DNA of 64,000 nt from Deltaproteobacteria bacterium (GCA_020056965.1 JAGVGT010000094.1:24977-88976); one strand, 5' to 3'; counted from the first letter of the stretch, positions 51,495 through 62,091 are shown. Notes: a model not told the origin generated them from the sequence alone. A program made the numbers and translations.

Positions 51495-52382
51495 ATGACT
51501 ACCCCGGTGCTGGAGGTTAAAGATCTGGTCAAGCGTTACCGGTCCGTGGAGGCGGTGGCCGGGATCAGTTTCGCCATTCGCCCCGGCATCTGCTTTGGTC
51601 TGCTCGGCCCCAATGGCGCCGGCAAGACCACCGCCCTGGAGGTTATTGAGGGCATCATTCCTCCCACCAGCGGCGCGGTCTTATTCAACGGCGTCCCTAA
51701 GGGGGCAGCCTTCCGTGAGCAGGTGGGCATCCAGTTCCAACATACCACCCTGCTCGATTTTCTCACCGTTCGCGATACCCTGGTCACCTTTCGGAACCTC
51801 TACCACGACCCCGAGTCCCTTGATGCCCTGGTGGAGCTCTGCAACCTCCAGGAGATCATGGGCAACATGAACAACAAGATTTCCGGCGGCCAGGCCCAGC
51901 GGCTGATGCTGGCCTTGGCCCTGGTCAATAAACCCCAATTGGTTTTTCTGGACGAGCCCTCAACCGGTCTCGATCCACAAGCCCGTCGCCACCTCTGGGA
52001 GATCGTCAAATCGATCAAGGAGCAGGGGAAAACCATTGTCCTGACCACCCATTCGATGGACGAGGCCGAATATCTCTGCGACGAGATCGCCATCATGGAC
52101 CACGGACGTATCATCGCCCAAGGTTCACCGGCAGAGCTGGTGCGGCATTACTGCAGCGGCACGATCATCTCCCTGCCGCGGGAGCGGGTGACCATCCCGC
52201 TGGCCGAGCTGCCCCTGCCGGCTCGGGAGGTTAACGGCCTGCTGGAGCTCACCGTGGAACGGATCGACCTGGGGTTGGAAGTACTCCTCGGGCTCAAGAT
52301 CGACTTAAGCGAAATGACCGTCCATTCCCCTGATCTGGAAGACGTCTTTCTTCACCTCACCGGCAGGAAATTACGCGAATGA
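51495..52382 (+). CDS. ABC transporter ATP-binding protein (ABC-2 exporter type)
   Basis: 295 residues, ribosome site GAGAAGGA. Walker A GPNGAGKTTALEV near residue 38, signature KISGGQAQRLMLA, Walker B LVFLDEPSTGLDPQ, and a switch His in TTHSMDEAEYLCD. Its plan with a C-terminal extension (PLAELPLPAREVNGLL) fits the DrrA/CcmA/NatA group that pairs with ABC-2 permeases. It overlaps the permease gene by 4 bases. Cytoplasmic; substrate not known. Confidence 0.95.
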   Translation: MTTPVLEVKDLVKRYRSVEAVAGISFAIRPGICFGLLGPNGAGKTTALEVIEGIIPPTSGAVLFNGVPKGAAFREQVGIQFQHTTLLDFLTVRDTLVTFRNLYHDPESLDALVELCNLQEIMGNMNNKISGGQAQRLMLALALVNKPQLVFLDEPSTGLDPQARRHLWEIVKSIKEQGKTIVLTTHSMDEAEYLCDEIAIMDHGRIIAQGSPAELVRHYCSGTIISLPRERVTIPLAELPLPAREVNGLLELTVERIDLGLEVLLGLKIDLSEMTVHSPDLEDVFLHLTGRKLRE

Positions 52383-53425
52383 GCTGGAAACGCATCTGGA
52401 CCATGTTCAAGGCCCGCAATTTTGAGTTTTTCCGGGACAAGGCCGCCTTCGGGTGGAACTTCCTTTTTCCCTTTCTGATCATCGCCGGCTTTGCCATCAC
52501 TTTTGGCGGTCGGGATTTTTCCAGTTACAAGGTGGGGATCTTTCCATCTCCCTCGGCATCGGTTGACTTCAGTCACACCAAGCTGCCCGAGAAATTCATC
52601 CGGACCGAGCATCTGCAGTTCCTCGGTTTCCCGGATCTGGCCAGCGGACTTGAAAAGCTCAAACACCACCAGATCGATTTTCTGCTGCGCCAGGACACCT
52701 CGCCGCCCCAGTACTGGCAGCTGGAGACATCCCCCAAGGGGTATCTGGTTGAACGGCTCTTCCAGTCCGGCTTTGTTCCCGACTCCAATGGCTTCGGGAT
52801 CAAAGAGACGGTGGCCGGCGCCGAAATTCGCTACATCGACTGGCTCTTTCCCGGGGTTCTCGGGATGAACATGATGTTCAGCGCCCTCTGGGGGGTTGGC
52901 TATGTGATTGTCCGCTATCGTAAAAACGGGGTGCTCAAGCGTTTGAAGGCTACCCCGCTGACCGCCTTCGAATACCTGACTGCCCAGGCCATGTCGCGCT
53001 TCTTTCTCCTGGTCTTCACCCTGATCGTGGTCTGGATCGGTGCCGATCTACTCTTTTCCTTCCGAATGGCCGGATCCTATCTCAATCTGCTGGTGGTCTT
53101 TTCCCTGGGCGGGTTGAGTTTGACCTCCATCGGCCTGCTTCTGGCAGCTCGGGGCATCAGCGAGGAATTTACCAGCGGCGCCCTGAATTTCATGGCTTGG
53201 CCGATGATGTTTCTCTCCGAGGTCTGGTTTTCGCTGGAGGGGGCGCCGCAATGGGTCAGAAGTTTCGCCGAATTACTGCCGCTCACCCATCTGCTGCGGG
53301 CGGCCAGGAAGATCATGAACGATGGGGCGACTCTTACCCAGGTTGGCAGTGAATGTTTGGTGCTGATCGCGGTTACCCTGGTCTGTTTGGTTCTGGGTGC
53401 GACCCTCTTTTCCTGGAATGAGTGA
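52379..53425 (+). CDS. ABC-2 type permease
   Basis: 348 residues. One N-terminal helix near residues 22-42, a periplasmic region of about 140 residues (STQ-like TKLPEKFIRTEHLQFLGFPD) and five or so C-terminal helices, including LFPGVLGMNMMFSALWGVGY and the CRxLKATPL-type motif LKRLKATPLTAFEYL found in ABC-2 permeases. Translationally coupled (ATGA overlap) to the ATPase; the pair should form an exporter for a lipid, polysaccharide or drug. Confidence 0.92.
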   Translation: MSWKRIWTMFKARNFEFFRDKAAFGWNFLFPFLIIAGFAITFGGRDFSSYKVGIFPSPSASVDFSHTKLPEKFIRTEHLQFLGFPDLASGLEKLKHHQIDFLLRQDTSPPQYWQLETSPKGYLVERLFQSGFVPDSNGFGIKETVAGAEIRYIDWLFPGVLGMNMMFSALWGVGYVIVRYRKNGVLKRLKATPLTAFEYLTAQAMSRFFLLVFTLIVVWIGADLLFSFRMAGSYLNLLVVFSLGGLSLTSIGLLLAARGISEEFTSGALNFMAWPMMFLSEVWFSLEGAPQWVRSFAELLPLTHLLRAARKIMNDGATLTQVGSECLVLIAVTLVCLVLGATLFSWNE

Positions 53426-53476
53426 AACTAATGGTCGGTGGCCCGGACGCTCAGGTCCAGGCGCGGGAAACGCCCA

Positions 53477-53677
53477 ATGCAGAAAAATTTGATTTATCTC
53501 GGCTTGGCGCTGCTCCTGGTGGGTCTGACCTGGCCTTGGCTGTCAAGAATTCCCCTGGGGCGACTACCCGGCGACATTGTTATCAACCGGCAGGGTTTGA
53601 AGGTATTTATTCCGGTCACCACCATGATTCTGGTGAGTCTGGGGTTAACCCTGCTGGCCTGGCTGTTCAGGAAATAG
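53477..53677 (+). CDS. Small two-helix membrane protein (DUF2905)
   Basis: 66 residues from ATG 53477; a GTG at 53438 would add 13 Arg-rich residues. MQKNLIYLGLALLLVGLTWP forms the first helix, the middle holds RIPLGRLPGDIVINRQG, and a second helix with Leu/Val follows. The LGRLPGDI motif and length match DUF2905. Function unknown. It comes 51 bases after the ABC permease. Confidence 0.82.
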   Translation: MQKNLIYLGLALLLVGLTWPWLSRIPLGRLPGDIVINRQGLKVFIPVTTMILVSLGLTLLAWLFRK

Positions 53678-53711
53678 GCCGAACAATTAAAACAGATTAG
53701 GAGAAATATTT

Positions 53712-53879
53712 ATGAAACTTTGGGTGACCCCGACCGGTGATCGCTGGTTGTGTGATGAGTGTCAGCGTGAGTTTGCCGAACAGATTGAAAAGGAACAATG
53801 GCGGGCGGCCTTTGAGAAATGGGAACCGACCTTGCGCTGCGTGCATTGCAAGCACGGGGACATGGAGGTCTTTGATTAA
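53712..53879 (+). CDS. 55-residue zinc-ribbon-like protein
   Basis: ATG 53712, stop TAA at 53877-53879, with AGGAGA 8 bases upstream. Two Cys pairs, C-D-E-C at residues 14-17 and C-V-H-C near 43-46, about 25 residues apart, with an acidic helix between (EQIEKEQWRAAFEKWE). This is a probable zinc ribbon. Not recognised as a named family. Same strand and 34 bases after the DUF2905 gene. Confidence 0.75.
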   Translation: MKLWVTPTGDRWLCDECQREFAEQIEKEQWRAAFEKWEPTLRCVHCKHGDMEVFD

Positions 53880-53938
53880 GCTTCCCGTTTTTCCGGTCAG
53901 GGCTGGGGCGCTGCCGCTGGTTTCTCAGGCGTTAAAGC

Positions 53939-55132
53939 TTACTTGTCGTTATGGCAACTGCGACAAAGTTCCTCCTTGGCTGATTTGACCAAGCGGTTCG
54001 GGTAATCCGAACTATGCGCTGAATGACAGGTCATGCAGTTGATCCCGCCGTTGGCCAGCACGAAAAACTCCGGCGGGAAGACCATGCCGGCCTTGGGTCC
54101 AACCTGGAGGGGATGCCGGGTGCCGCCCTTGAAGTAGTTTTCATGACAGGGCTGGCAGATGGTAATGGTCGTTTCCAAGGCGCTTTTCATCTGGTGCCGA
54201 CAGGGTTTTCGCCTGGTGCCTGTACCAGGATCGTCACCGGCCGGCGGCATCTCTTTGGGAATCCCCACTGCCACCTTGCTGCGTGTGGGAGTGGTTATCT
54301 TCAGGATGATCATGCCGGCTTGACTGTCTTGATAGATCTCGTGATCCCAGGTCGGTTCCACTCTGGGCCGGGCGGTTAATTGCTGCTCGGCCGGTTGGGT
54401 GGCAGCACTGGTTGAGAAGGTCGCGACCGCGGCCTGGGCAAGATTTCCTAAATAGTCGGCAGAGCCAACTTGATATTTGTACTCGGTCGCACCTTGCAAA
54501 GGGGCAATGGTGATCTGGTGCGAACGGGTCATTTCAGCGATATAGTTGGTCGTATATAGCTTGTTCTTTCCGTAGTAAATCCGGGTATCGGCCAGTTCAT
54601 CAGTAAGCCAGGAGATGGTGGCCGACAACAGGAGCCCCTTTTCAATACCGGCGGTCTTCACGTCAGTTAATATCGGTGGGGTTCGATCCTGGGCCATTTC
54701 CGTCAGTGCGGTTGGATCCCAAGATTCGATGACCCCCCGATATACCCCGCGGCCCGGCACCATGATGTCAAGCCGGATGTCGCCGTTTACCAGGTTTTTG
54801 GGGAGGGTGAACCAGTGCTCGCTGCTCAGGAATGGACCTGTGGCCAGCCAGGCTATTTTCTGGTCTGATCTGTAAGCGGTCTTCTCCGGCGTGGATGACT
54901 CGTCACCAAGGTGGCAGAGGATGCACTTCTTCTCGCGGAAGGGTTGGTGCACATACTTTTTGGTTAGCTCCTGGTCAACTTTCGCCTGGTGGCATTCGAG
55001 ACATTGGGCATCGGTGGTCGGGGGGGGCAGGCACTGCTCGGCCGCGCGGGAGATTCCCGGGCAAAGGCCCAGGAGACCGGCCCCAGTCAGGCTAATCAAC
55101 CATGGCCAGGGTTTCTTCACGGTTATTGACAT
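53939..55132 (-). CDS. Periplasmic pentaheme cytochrome c-like protein
   Basis: 397 residues from ATG 55132 (GGAGCAAAT upstream); signal peptide with LISLTGAGLLGLCPGISRAA. Five heme motifs: CLECH and CILCH in the N-terminal 80 residues, CQPCH near 315, CMTCH near 350 and CRSCH at the very end. The middle (about 165-260) is a beta-rich, fibronectin-III-like domain (ATISWLTDELADTRIYYGKN, TEYKYQVGSADYLGN), unusual between two heme clusters. Role in extracytoplasmic electron transfer is likely; partner unknown. Confidence 0.9.
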   Translation of the reverse strand: MSITVKKPWPWLISLTGAGLLGLCPGISRAAEQCLPPPTTDAQCLECHQAKVDQELTKKYVHQPFREKKCILCHLGDESSTPEKTAYRSDQKIAWLATGPFLSSEHWFTLPKNLVNGDIRLDIMVPGRGVYRGVIESWDPTALTEMAQDRTPPILTDVKTAGIEKGLLLSATISWLTDELADTRIYYGKNKLYTTNYIAEMTRSHQITIAPLQGATEYKYQVGSADYLGNLAQAAVATFSTSAATQPAEQQLTARPRVEPTWDHEIYQDSQAGMIILKITTPTRSKVAVGIPKEMPPAGDDPGTGTRRKPCRHQMKSALETTITICQPCHENYFKGGTRHPLQVGPKAGMVFPPEFFVLANGGINCMTCHSAHSSDYPNRLVKSAKEELCRSCHNDK

Positions 55133-55199
55133 AAGATTTGCTCCCTGCATGGGCTTGCGTATTTCGCGGACAAGAGAACTTGAGCCGTACTCTAAGGAA

Positions 55200-55229
55200 A
55201 TTATAGAGATTTGAGTTTTTTTCTGTCAA
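55200..55229 (-). promoter_or_regulatory. Near-perfect sigma70 promoter of the cytochrome gene
   Basis: On the minus strand TTGACA (55224-55229), 18-base spacer, TATAAT (55200-55205), about 68 bases before the cytochrome start codon. Both hexamers match consensus exactly. Confidence 0.75.
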
Positions 55230-55316
55230 GTTTTTGATTTTTGATAAAAACTAGATGGGCTGGTCGGGCAAGGGCGAGCGGCCTGGAACTGGAATTATTG
55301 TTGGAGTTGGGTAAGC

Positions 55317-56075
55317 ATGTCGAAAACCATTTTTATTACCGGGGCCACCTCCGGTTTCGGCGAGGCCTGCGCCCGTCTGTTCGCCCGGGAGGGCTGGCGC
55401 CTGGTTCTGACCGGCCGACGGGCGGAACGACTGGCGCAGTTGGCCGCCGAACTGGGCGGGGAGGTGCATCTGCTGGTCCAGGATGTCCGGGACCGGCAAC
55501 GGGTGGAGCAGGATATCGCCGATCTTCCCGCGCCTTTCAATGAGATCAATGTTCTGGTCAACAACGCCGGACTGGCCCTCGGGTTGGGGCCGGCCCAGAC
55601 CGCCGATCTCGACCACTGGGAGCAGATGGTCGATACCAACATCAAAGGTTTGCTCTACACCACCAGGTTCATCCTGCCGGGTATGGTGGCGCGGGGCCGG
55701 GGCCACATCGTCAATCTTGGCTCGGTGGCCGGTAACTGGCCCTATCCCGGCGGCAATGTCTATGGTGCATCCAAGGCCTTCGTCAAGCAGTTCTCCCACA
55801 ACCTCCGGGCCGATGTCCTGGGTAGCGGGGTTCGGGTGACTAATATCGAACCGGGGTTGGCCGAGACCGAGTTCTCGGTAGTCCGCTTCTCCGGCGACCA
55901 GGAGAAGGCCGACCAGTTTTATCGGGGTTTAAAGCCTCTCACCGCCGAGGATATCGCTAACATCGTCCACTGGGCGGTAATGCAGCCTCCGCACGTCAAT
56001 ATCAACCGGATTGAGGTGATGCCGGTGGCCCAGAGCTGCGGGCCGTTTGCCATCCACCGGGACGAGGTCGCGTAA
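55317..56075 (+). CDS. SDR-family oxidoreductase, YdfG-like
   Basis: 252 residues. N-terminal TGATSGFGEACARLF gives the NAD(P)-binding TGxxxGxG; LVNNAGLALG follows; the catalytic site is NLGSVAGNWPYPGGNVYGAS with Ser, Tyr and Lys of the YxxxK motif. Closest to the YdfG/3-hydroxy acid dehydrogenase group because of ATSGFGEA and IEPGLAETEF. Product is a cytoplasmic NADP-dependent dehydrogenase, substrate not determined. Followed after 24 bases by an aldo/keto reductase gene. Confidence 0.92.
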   Translation: MSKTIFITGATSGFGEACARLFAREGWRLVLTGRRAERLAQLAAELGGEVHLLVQDVRDRQRVEQDIADLPAPFNEINVLVNNAGLALGLGPAQTADLDHWEQMVDTNIKGLLYTTRFILPGMVARGRGHIVNLGSVAGNWPYPGGNVYGASKAFVKQFSHNLRADVLGSGVRVTNIEPGLAETEFSVVRFSGDQEKADQFYRGLKPLTAEDIANIVHWAVMQPPHVNINRIEVMPVAQSCGPFAIHRDEVA

Positions 56076-56099
56076 ACTCAGGATGAACGAGGACCAGGC

Positions 56100-56945
56100 A
56101 TGAAGAGGGTGGCATTCGGCAACACCGGCAGAATGGTTTCCTCAGTCGGGTTGGGCGGGGAAGGGGTGCTGCGCACCTATGATCGCGCTGACGAGGCTGA
56201 GGCTGTGATCCGGGCAGCCCTGGCCCGGGGCATCACCTATTTTGATTCGGCCCGGGTTTACTCTGACAGTGAGGTTTACTATGGCCGGGTCTGGGGCAAG
56301 GAACCGCAGCTGCGGGCCGGAATCTTCCAGACCAGCAAGTCGGCCTCGCGGGATCGGGCCGGGGCGCTGGCCGATCTCGAGAGTTCATTGGCCCGGCTCC
56401 AGACCGATTATCTCGACCTCTGGCAGATTCACGATGTCCGCACCGAGGATGACCTCAAGGCCATCGCCCGGGCGGGCGGGGCGCTGGAGGGGTTCCTCGC
56501 CGCCAAGGCCAAGGGGTTGGTCAGACATATCGGGGTAACCGGCCATCACGATCCCTACATCCTCACCCGGGCGGTGGCGGAGTGGCCGGTGGACAGTGTC
56601 TTAATGCCGGTCAATCCGGTGGAGGAGGCGCTGGGCGGCTTTTTGACCCTGACCCTGCCGGCCGCCCGCCAGAAGGGGATCGCAGTGATCGGCATGAAGG
56701 TGCTGGGCGGGGCGGGGGCCCATTATGTGCTGCCGAGGCTGGCGATAACTGCCGGGATGCTAGTCCGTTTCGCCTTGGCGAAAGGGATCAGCCTCCCCAT
56801 TGTCGGCTGTTCGACGCCGGCCGAGGTGGTGGCCCTGTCCGAAGCGGCAGGGAAAGGTCCGCTTCCCGCCTCGGAAATAGCCACTCTGGTCGAGCTTTAT
56901 CGGCCGTATGCCAACAAAATGGCCTTCTATCGCGGCGTGCGCTGA
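56100..56945 (+). CDS. Aldo/keto reductase
   Basis: 281 residues. AKR residues: Asp in YFDSARVYSDSEVYYG near 44, the following Tyr, Lys in FQTSKSASRD near 80, and His in DLWQIHDVRTEDD near 107. The barrel ends with SLPIVGCSTPAEVVALSEA. Related to the AKR subgroup that often carries a C-terminal ferredoxin, but no Cys cluster is present. Probably cotranscribed with the SDR gene; NADPH-dependent reduction of a carbonyl is likely. Confidence 0.9.
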   Translation: MKRVAFGNTGRMVSSVGLGGEGVLRTYDRADEAEAVIRAALARGITYFDSARVYSDSEVYYGRVWGKEPQLRAGIFQTSKSASRDRAGALADLESSLARLQTDYLDLWQIHDVRTEDDLKAIARAGGALEGFLAAKAKGLVRHIGVTGHHDPYILTRAVAEWPVDSVLMPVNPVEEALGGFLTLTLPAARQKGIAVIGMKVLGGAGAHYVLPRLAITAGMLVRFALAKGISLPIVGCSTPAEVVALSEAAGKGPLPASEIATLVELYRPYANKMAFYRGVR

Positions 56946-57001
56946 AGGGTAATTAAATCGGTTAAAGCACTCCGGTCTTCAATTGGATGAGGAATTTCGA
57001 T

Positions 57002-57286
57002 ATGACTGCTGAACCACCGGCGGTACCACCGCAAGATGACTTCCAGATCCGCTGCCGCAAGCTGGGGCAGTTGATCCACTATGGATACTGCTGCCGGGAA
57101 AACCAGGGGATGCCTTGCGCCCGCACCCTGGATTGCTGGCATCCATTTTTCAACGTCGCCGAATACCTGCGGGGCGTGCTGAGTCCGGAAGAATGGGAGG
57201 CCGCCTTCGCGGCGCCGGCCAAACCTAAGGTCCAATCACTTCTCGAGTTGATCGAGCAGGCCCAGAAAAATGTTGGTAAGGTGTGA
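57002..57286 (+). CDS. Small Cys-rich protein
   Basis: 94 residues from ATG 57002, preceded by GAGGAA; an ATG at 56987 lies inside that ribosome site. Five Cys: I-R-C-R-K-L-G-Q, then YGYCCRENQGMPCARTLDCW, a pattern of the short IRC-K-LG-x-YC-R-E-N-x-G-x-PC ... DCW family that I associate with Desulfobacterota. Probably binds a metal. The helical C-terminus carries SLLELIEQAQKNVG. Unknown function. Confidence 0.75.
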   Translation: MTAEPPAVPPQDDFQIRCRKLGQLIHYGYCCRENQGMPCARTLDCWHPFFNVAEYLRGVLSPEEWEAAFAAPAKPKVQSLLELIEQAQKNVGKV

Positions 57287-57332
57287 ACGGTTTGGGTGCC
57301 GGTTGCCTTGATGGGGTGCCAAAGGACCACTC

Positions 57333-57400
57333 GTCATTGCGAGGAGTGAAGCGACGAAGCAGGTAGCGAAGACTTCGATCTCCTCGCAGAAGCATGGTAT
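57333..57400. repeat. Dispersed repeat, GTCATTGCGAGGAG family (decayed copy)
   Basis: Begins GTCATTGCGAGGAGTGAAGC, then GACGAAGCA, and ends in a partly complementary TCTCCTCGCAGAAGCA. The same start is found at 63531, where the palindrome is complete. Resembles the CATTGCGAGGAGCGAAGCGACGAAGCAATC-type MITE of many bacteria. Confidence 0.65.
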
Positions 57401-57447
57401 GATAAACGGCGGTTGCTGGCAATCCGGGGCTCAGATCCGACTGTTTT

Positions 57448-57497
57448 GTGGGAGCGGCTTCAGCCGCGAATCTTCTGGCGGATAAATCCGCTCCCAC
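57448..57497. repeat. REP-like palindrome
   Basis: GTGGGAGCGG at 57448-57457 pairs perfectly with CCGCTCCCAC at 57488-57497 around a 30-base inner part (CTTCAGCCGCGAATC...). Resembles the TGTGGGAGCGGCTTTAGCCGCGA repeats known in several Gram-negative genomes. Just after it, AGTCAGACTGGTCTGACT (57548-57565) is a second short palindrome. The gap 57287-57588 holds only these repeats. Confidence 0.7.
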
Positions 57498-57588
57498 CAT
57501 GAAAAGCAAGATGCCCTGGCTCAGTAGTCAGATCGGTCAGACAAGTCAGACTGGTCTGACTGTATCCAAGCCGCGCCTCAGCCTGGTG

Positions 57589-59211
<1,623 letters not shown>

Positions 59212-59394
59212 TAGGGGCTCTCTGAAAGTTTAAATCGGCCAACTTGGCCAACGATCAATTGACGGGTGACGCGAAGACGACAATCGTGGGGGCGCCGTGG
59301 AAAAAAAGGCGGAATTTAGCATAATTGAGGGAAAGAGGAAAGGGGAAAGGTCAAGGATGACGAACTCGCAAAAGAACGAAGAAGTTATTAATCA

Positions 59395-59470
59395 GTCATT
59401 CCGGCGCAGGCCGGAATCAGTTTTTGCAGAGTTACATCGGACTGGACCCGGCTTGCGCCGGGGTGACGAC
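59395..59470. repeat. Dispersed palindromic repeat, GTCATTCCGGCG family
   Basis: Left end GTCATTCCGGCGCAGGCCGG and right end GGCTTGCGCCGGGGTGACGA are imperfect inverted repeats around about 35 bases (inner TTTTTGCAGAGTTACATCGG). Typical of the GTCATTCCGGCG...CGCCGGGGTGACG class of short mobile palindromes. The gap 59212-59524 has nothing else recognisable. Confidence 0.75.
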
Positions 59471-59524
59471 TTCTTTGGAGAACAACTAAAGATTGGATTC
59501 AGTCGGCAAGATTGTTGCTGGCCG

Positions 59525-60334
59525 CTACGTGATGACCAACCCGGCGTAACCGACCACCCGGTCGGTGTCGCCGCTGGCCTCGCCGGAGTCGCTGTAGCTG
59601 ATCAGTTCGGCCTTGCTCGCCCCCAGTGCCAAAGCGGCGAAGAGGGTGATGGTGGTGGGAATGAAGCCGCACATGGTGATGTCATGCTCAAGCACGGTCC
59701 GGTAGAGGCCCTCGGGGTCAAGTTCCGTGACCCTGGCCAGGGCCAGTTGGTCCTGGCGGCTGGCGAAAGAGCGAGGCTCATAGTGGGTCATGTCGGTGCT
59801 GGCCACGATCAGGACCGGGCGGCTAAACTCCTTGATCGCCGTAGCCAGACCCTGGCCGACCTCCCGGCAGGCCGCGAGATTGAGCTGGGAAACGACCAGG
59901 GGCGAGAGGGAAAATTTGGTCCGGGCCGCCTGCAGAAAAGGCACCTGGACCTCCAGGGAATGTTCGAAGTGGTGGGCGCTGGAGTCTTCCTGGGCCTGCG
60001 GGGTGTGGCTCTTGATCAGTTCCGAAAGCTCGTGGTTGATGAGTACCTCGCCGAACGGCATGGCCCAACTCCCTTCGGAAACTATGGCCAGCGGGGCGCC
60101 CCGGCCGTGATGGTTGGGGCCGATGATCACGACATCGGCGGGAATGCGCACCCGGGCAAAGGTCTCGGCGGCGGTCCGGCCCGAGTAGATATAGCCGGCG
60201 TGGGGGGAGACCACCGCCAGGGCGTTGACCTTGCGGTCTTCCGGCACCGGCTGGGCTAGGGCTCTGATGGTGGCGGCAAGTTGGCGGGGGTCGCCCGGGT
60301 AAAACTGGTCGGCTACGGCGGGTTGTCTGAGCAT
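59525..60334 (-). CDS. amrB: AmmeMemoRadiSam system protein B (MEMO1 family)
   Basis: 269 residues. MEMO hallmarks: PAVADQFYPGDPRQL at the start, VSPHAGYIYSGRTAAE near 43, VIIGPNHHGRG near 72, HSLEVQVPFLQ near 120, ASTDMTHYEP near 175 and CGFIPTTITLF near 215. The three His/Asp-type conserved positions of the metal/dioxygenase-like site are visible (H in SPHAGY, H-H in GPNHHG, H in DMTHY). Usually next to AmrA and AmrS radical-SAM genes; here it stands alone beside cysS. Cytoplasmic; function still unclear. Confidence 0.93.
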   Translation of the reverse strand: MLRQPAVADQFYPGDPRQLAATIRALAQPVPEDRKVNALAVVSPHAGYIYSGRTAAETFARVRIPADVVIIGPNHHGRGAPLAIVSEGSWAMPFGEVLINHELSELIKSHTPQAQEDSSAHHFEHSLEVQVPFLQAARTKFSLSPLVVSQLNLAACREVGQGLATAIKEFSRPVLIVASTDMTHYEPRSFASRQDQLALARVTELDPEGLYRTVLEHDITMCGFIPTTITLFAALALGASKAELISYSDSGEASGDTDRVVGYAGLVIT

Positions 60335-60384
60335 CGGCTGGCCTCCTGATTATGTCTCAGGATAGCTGGAAGCGGAGCCGCTTG

Positions 60385-61851
60385 TCAGTCTTTTTTCGCC
60401 TGCCAGGTGGTGCCGGCCGCCCCGTCTTTCAGCTCGACCCCGGCGGCCAGCAGCTGGTCGCGGATTTCATCGGCCCGTTGCCAGTTCTTGGCGGTCCGGG
60501 CCTCGCACCGCTCGACAATCAGCTGCTCGATCTCCTCGGGGGCAATGGTCAGTTCGCTCAATTCCTGGGCGCGCAGGCTCAACAGAAAGGCGGCCGGCGG
60601 TTCGCTGAGCAAGCCCATGATCCCGCAGAGTCTGGTGAGCAGGGCGCCGATCCCCTGCAAAAATTCGAGGTCAGCGGGGGCGGCCGGGGTGGGGAGCTGC
60701 TGGCGCAAGCGGTTTAGGTCCTTGACCGCCTCGAAGATCACCCCCAGGGCCTGGGCGGTGTTCAGATCATTATCCATGGCCTCCTGGAAGCGCTCCTCCA
60801 AGGTGGCCAGTTTGCCGCGCTCCTCAGGCCCGATAGTCGGAACGGCCTGGGCCGCGGGAGCCGGCAGTCTTTCCAGGGCGGCAATGGCGCTGTAAAGGCG
60901 CTCCAGGCCGACCGCGCTGTCCTTCAGGGCGGTGTCGGAGTAGTCGAGGGGGTTGCGGTAATGGGTGGTGAAGACGAAGAAGCGCAAGACCTCCTGGTGG
61001 TGGTCGGCCAGCACCTCGCGGATGGTCAGGAAGTTGCCCAGCGACTTGGACATCTTCTCTTCCTTGATGGTCACGAAGCCGTGGTGGATCCAGTTCTTGG
61101 CGAAGGGCTGCCCGCTGGCGCCCTCGCTCTGGGCGATCTCGTTTTCGTGGTGGGGGAAGACCAGGTCCTTGCCGCCGCCATGGATGTCGAAGGTGTCGCC
61201 CAGGTACTCGCGGCTCATGGCCGAGCATTCGATGTGCCAGCCCGGCCGCCCCGGCCCCCAAGGGCTCTCCCAGGTGGGTTCGCCGGGCTTGCTGCCCTTC
61301 CAGAGCGCGAAGTCCATGGGGTTTTCCTTCTCCTCGTTGACCGAGACCCGCGCCCCGGCCTGCATATCTTCAAGCTTACGGCCGGAGAGCTTGCCGTAGC
61401 CGACGAAACTCTCGACCCGGTAATAGACATCGCCGCCGCGCTGGTAGGCGTGACCCTTAGCGATCAGTTCCTCGATCAGCCTGATGATCTGCGGCAGATG
61501 TTCGGTGGCCTTGGGTTCCAGGTCCGGCACCACGGTCTTCAAGGCGGCCATGTCGGCGTGGAACTCGCGGATGAACCGTTCCGACAGCTCCTCGCAGGTG
61601 GTCTGCTGCTCGGCGGCCCGTTTGATGATCTTGTCGTCGATGTCGGTGAAGTTGCGGACGAAGGTGACCCGGTAGTCCCGGTAACGCAGGTAGCGGACCA
61701 GCATGTCGAAGACCAGCGCCGAGCGGGCGTGGCCGATATGGCAATAGTCGTAGGCGGTGATCCCGCAGACGTAAAGTTTGACCAGTCCCGGCTCCAGGGT
61801 TTCCAGGGGGACTTTCTTATTGGCCAGGGTGTTGAAGATGCTGACAGTCAT
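60385..61851 (-). CDS. cysS: Cysteinyl-tRNA synthetase
   Basis: 488 residues. Class I signature HIGH in YDYCHIGHARSALVFDM near residue 35, KMSKS in KEEKMSKSLGNFLTIRE near 265, and zinc ligands Cys in LYVCGITAYD near 29, CSAMS near 208 and the His/Glu in FPHHENE. The usual CysRS length is about 460 to 490, and the C-terminal domain has VERCEARTAKNWQRADEIRD, including the helical DALR-like part. Charges tRNA-Cys. Separated from the amrB gene by 50 bases on the same strand. Confidence 0.97.
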   Translation of the reverse strand: MTVSIFNTLANKKVPLETLEPGLVKLYVCGITAYDYCHIGHARSALVFDMLVRYLRYRDYRVTFVRNFTDIDDKIIKRAAEQQTTCEELSERFIREFHADMAALKTVVPDLEPKATEHLPQIIRLIEELIAKGHAYQRGGDVYYRVESFVGYGKLSGRKLEDMQAGARVSVNEEKENPMDFALWKGSKPGEPTWESPWGPGRPGWHIECSAMSREYLGDTFDIHGGGKDLVFPHHENEIAQSEGASGQPFAKNWIHHGFVTIKEEKMSKSLGNFLTIREVLADHHQEVLRFFVFTTHYRNPLDYSDTALKDSAVGLERLYSAIAALERLPAPAAQAVPTIGPEERGKLATLEERFQEAMDNDLNTAQALGVIFEAVKDLNRLRQQLPTPAAPADLEFLQGIGALLTRLCGIMGLLSEPPAAFLLSLRAQELSELTIAPEEIEQLIVERCEARTAKNWQRADEIRDQLLAAGVELKDGAAGTTWQAKKD

Positions 61852-62091
61852 TTTAGCTGCTACCGGTCTGGTTGTTCTGATGGCTTTATGTTGGTGGAAA
61901 ATCGGAAATTCGCAAAAGTGAGATTTATAACCGGTTCGGCGTTGAGGGGCAAGTCAAGTTGCGCGGTCGTCTGCAAAACCCTTATGACGACAATAAGACT
62001 AGCACCTGGCGCCGGATAATATACCAAAATCCTGTTGCGGTTCGGCAACTCGCGTAATACATTTATCGAAAAACGTACAACGAGGAGAGCC

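Noticed and set aside
59297..60259. 320-residue plus-strand ORF
   Set aside because: Begins in a repeat-containing gap and then runs antisense to the MEMO-family gene; no domain.
60961..62019. 352-residue plus-strand ORF opposite cysS
   Set aside because: It runs antisense to an unmistakable cysteinyl-tRNA synthetase and its sequence is low-complexity Leu/Val/Gly, as expected of a shadow frame.
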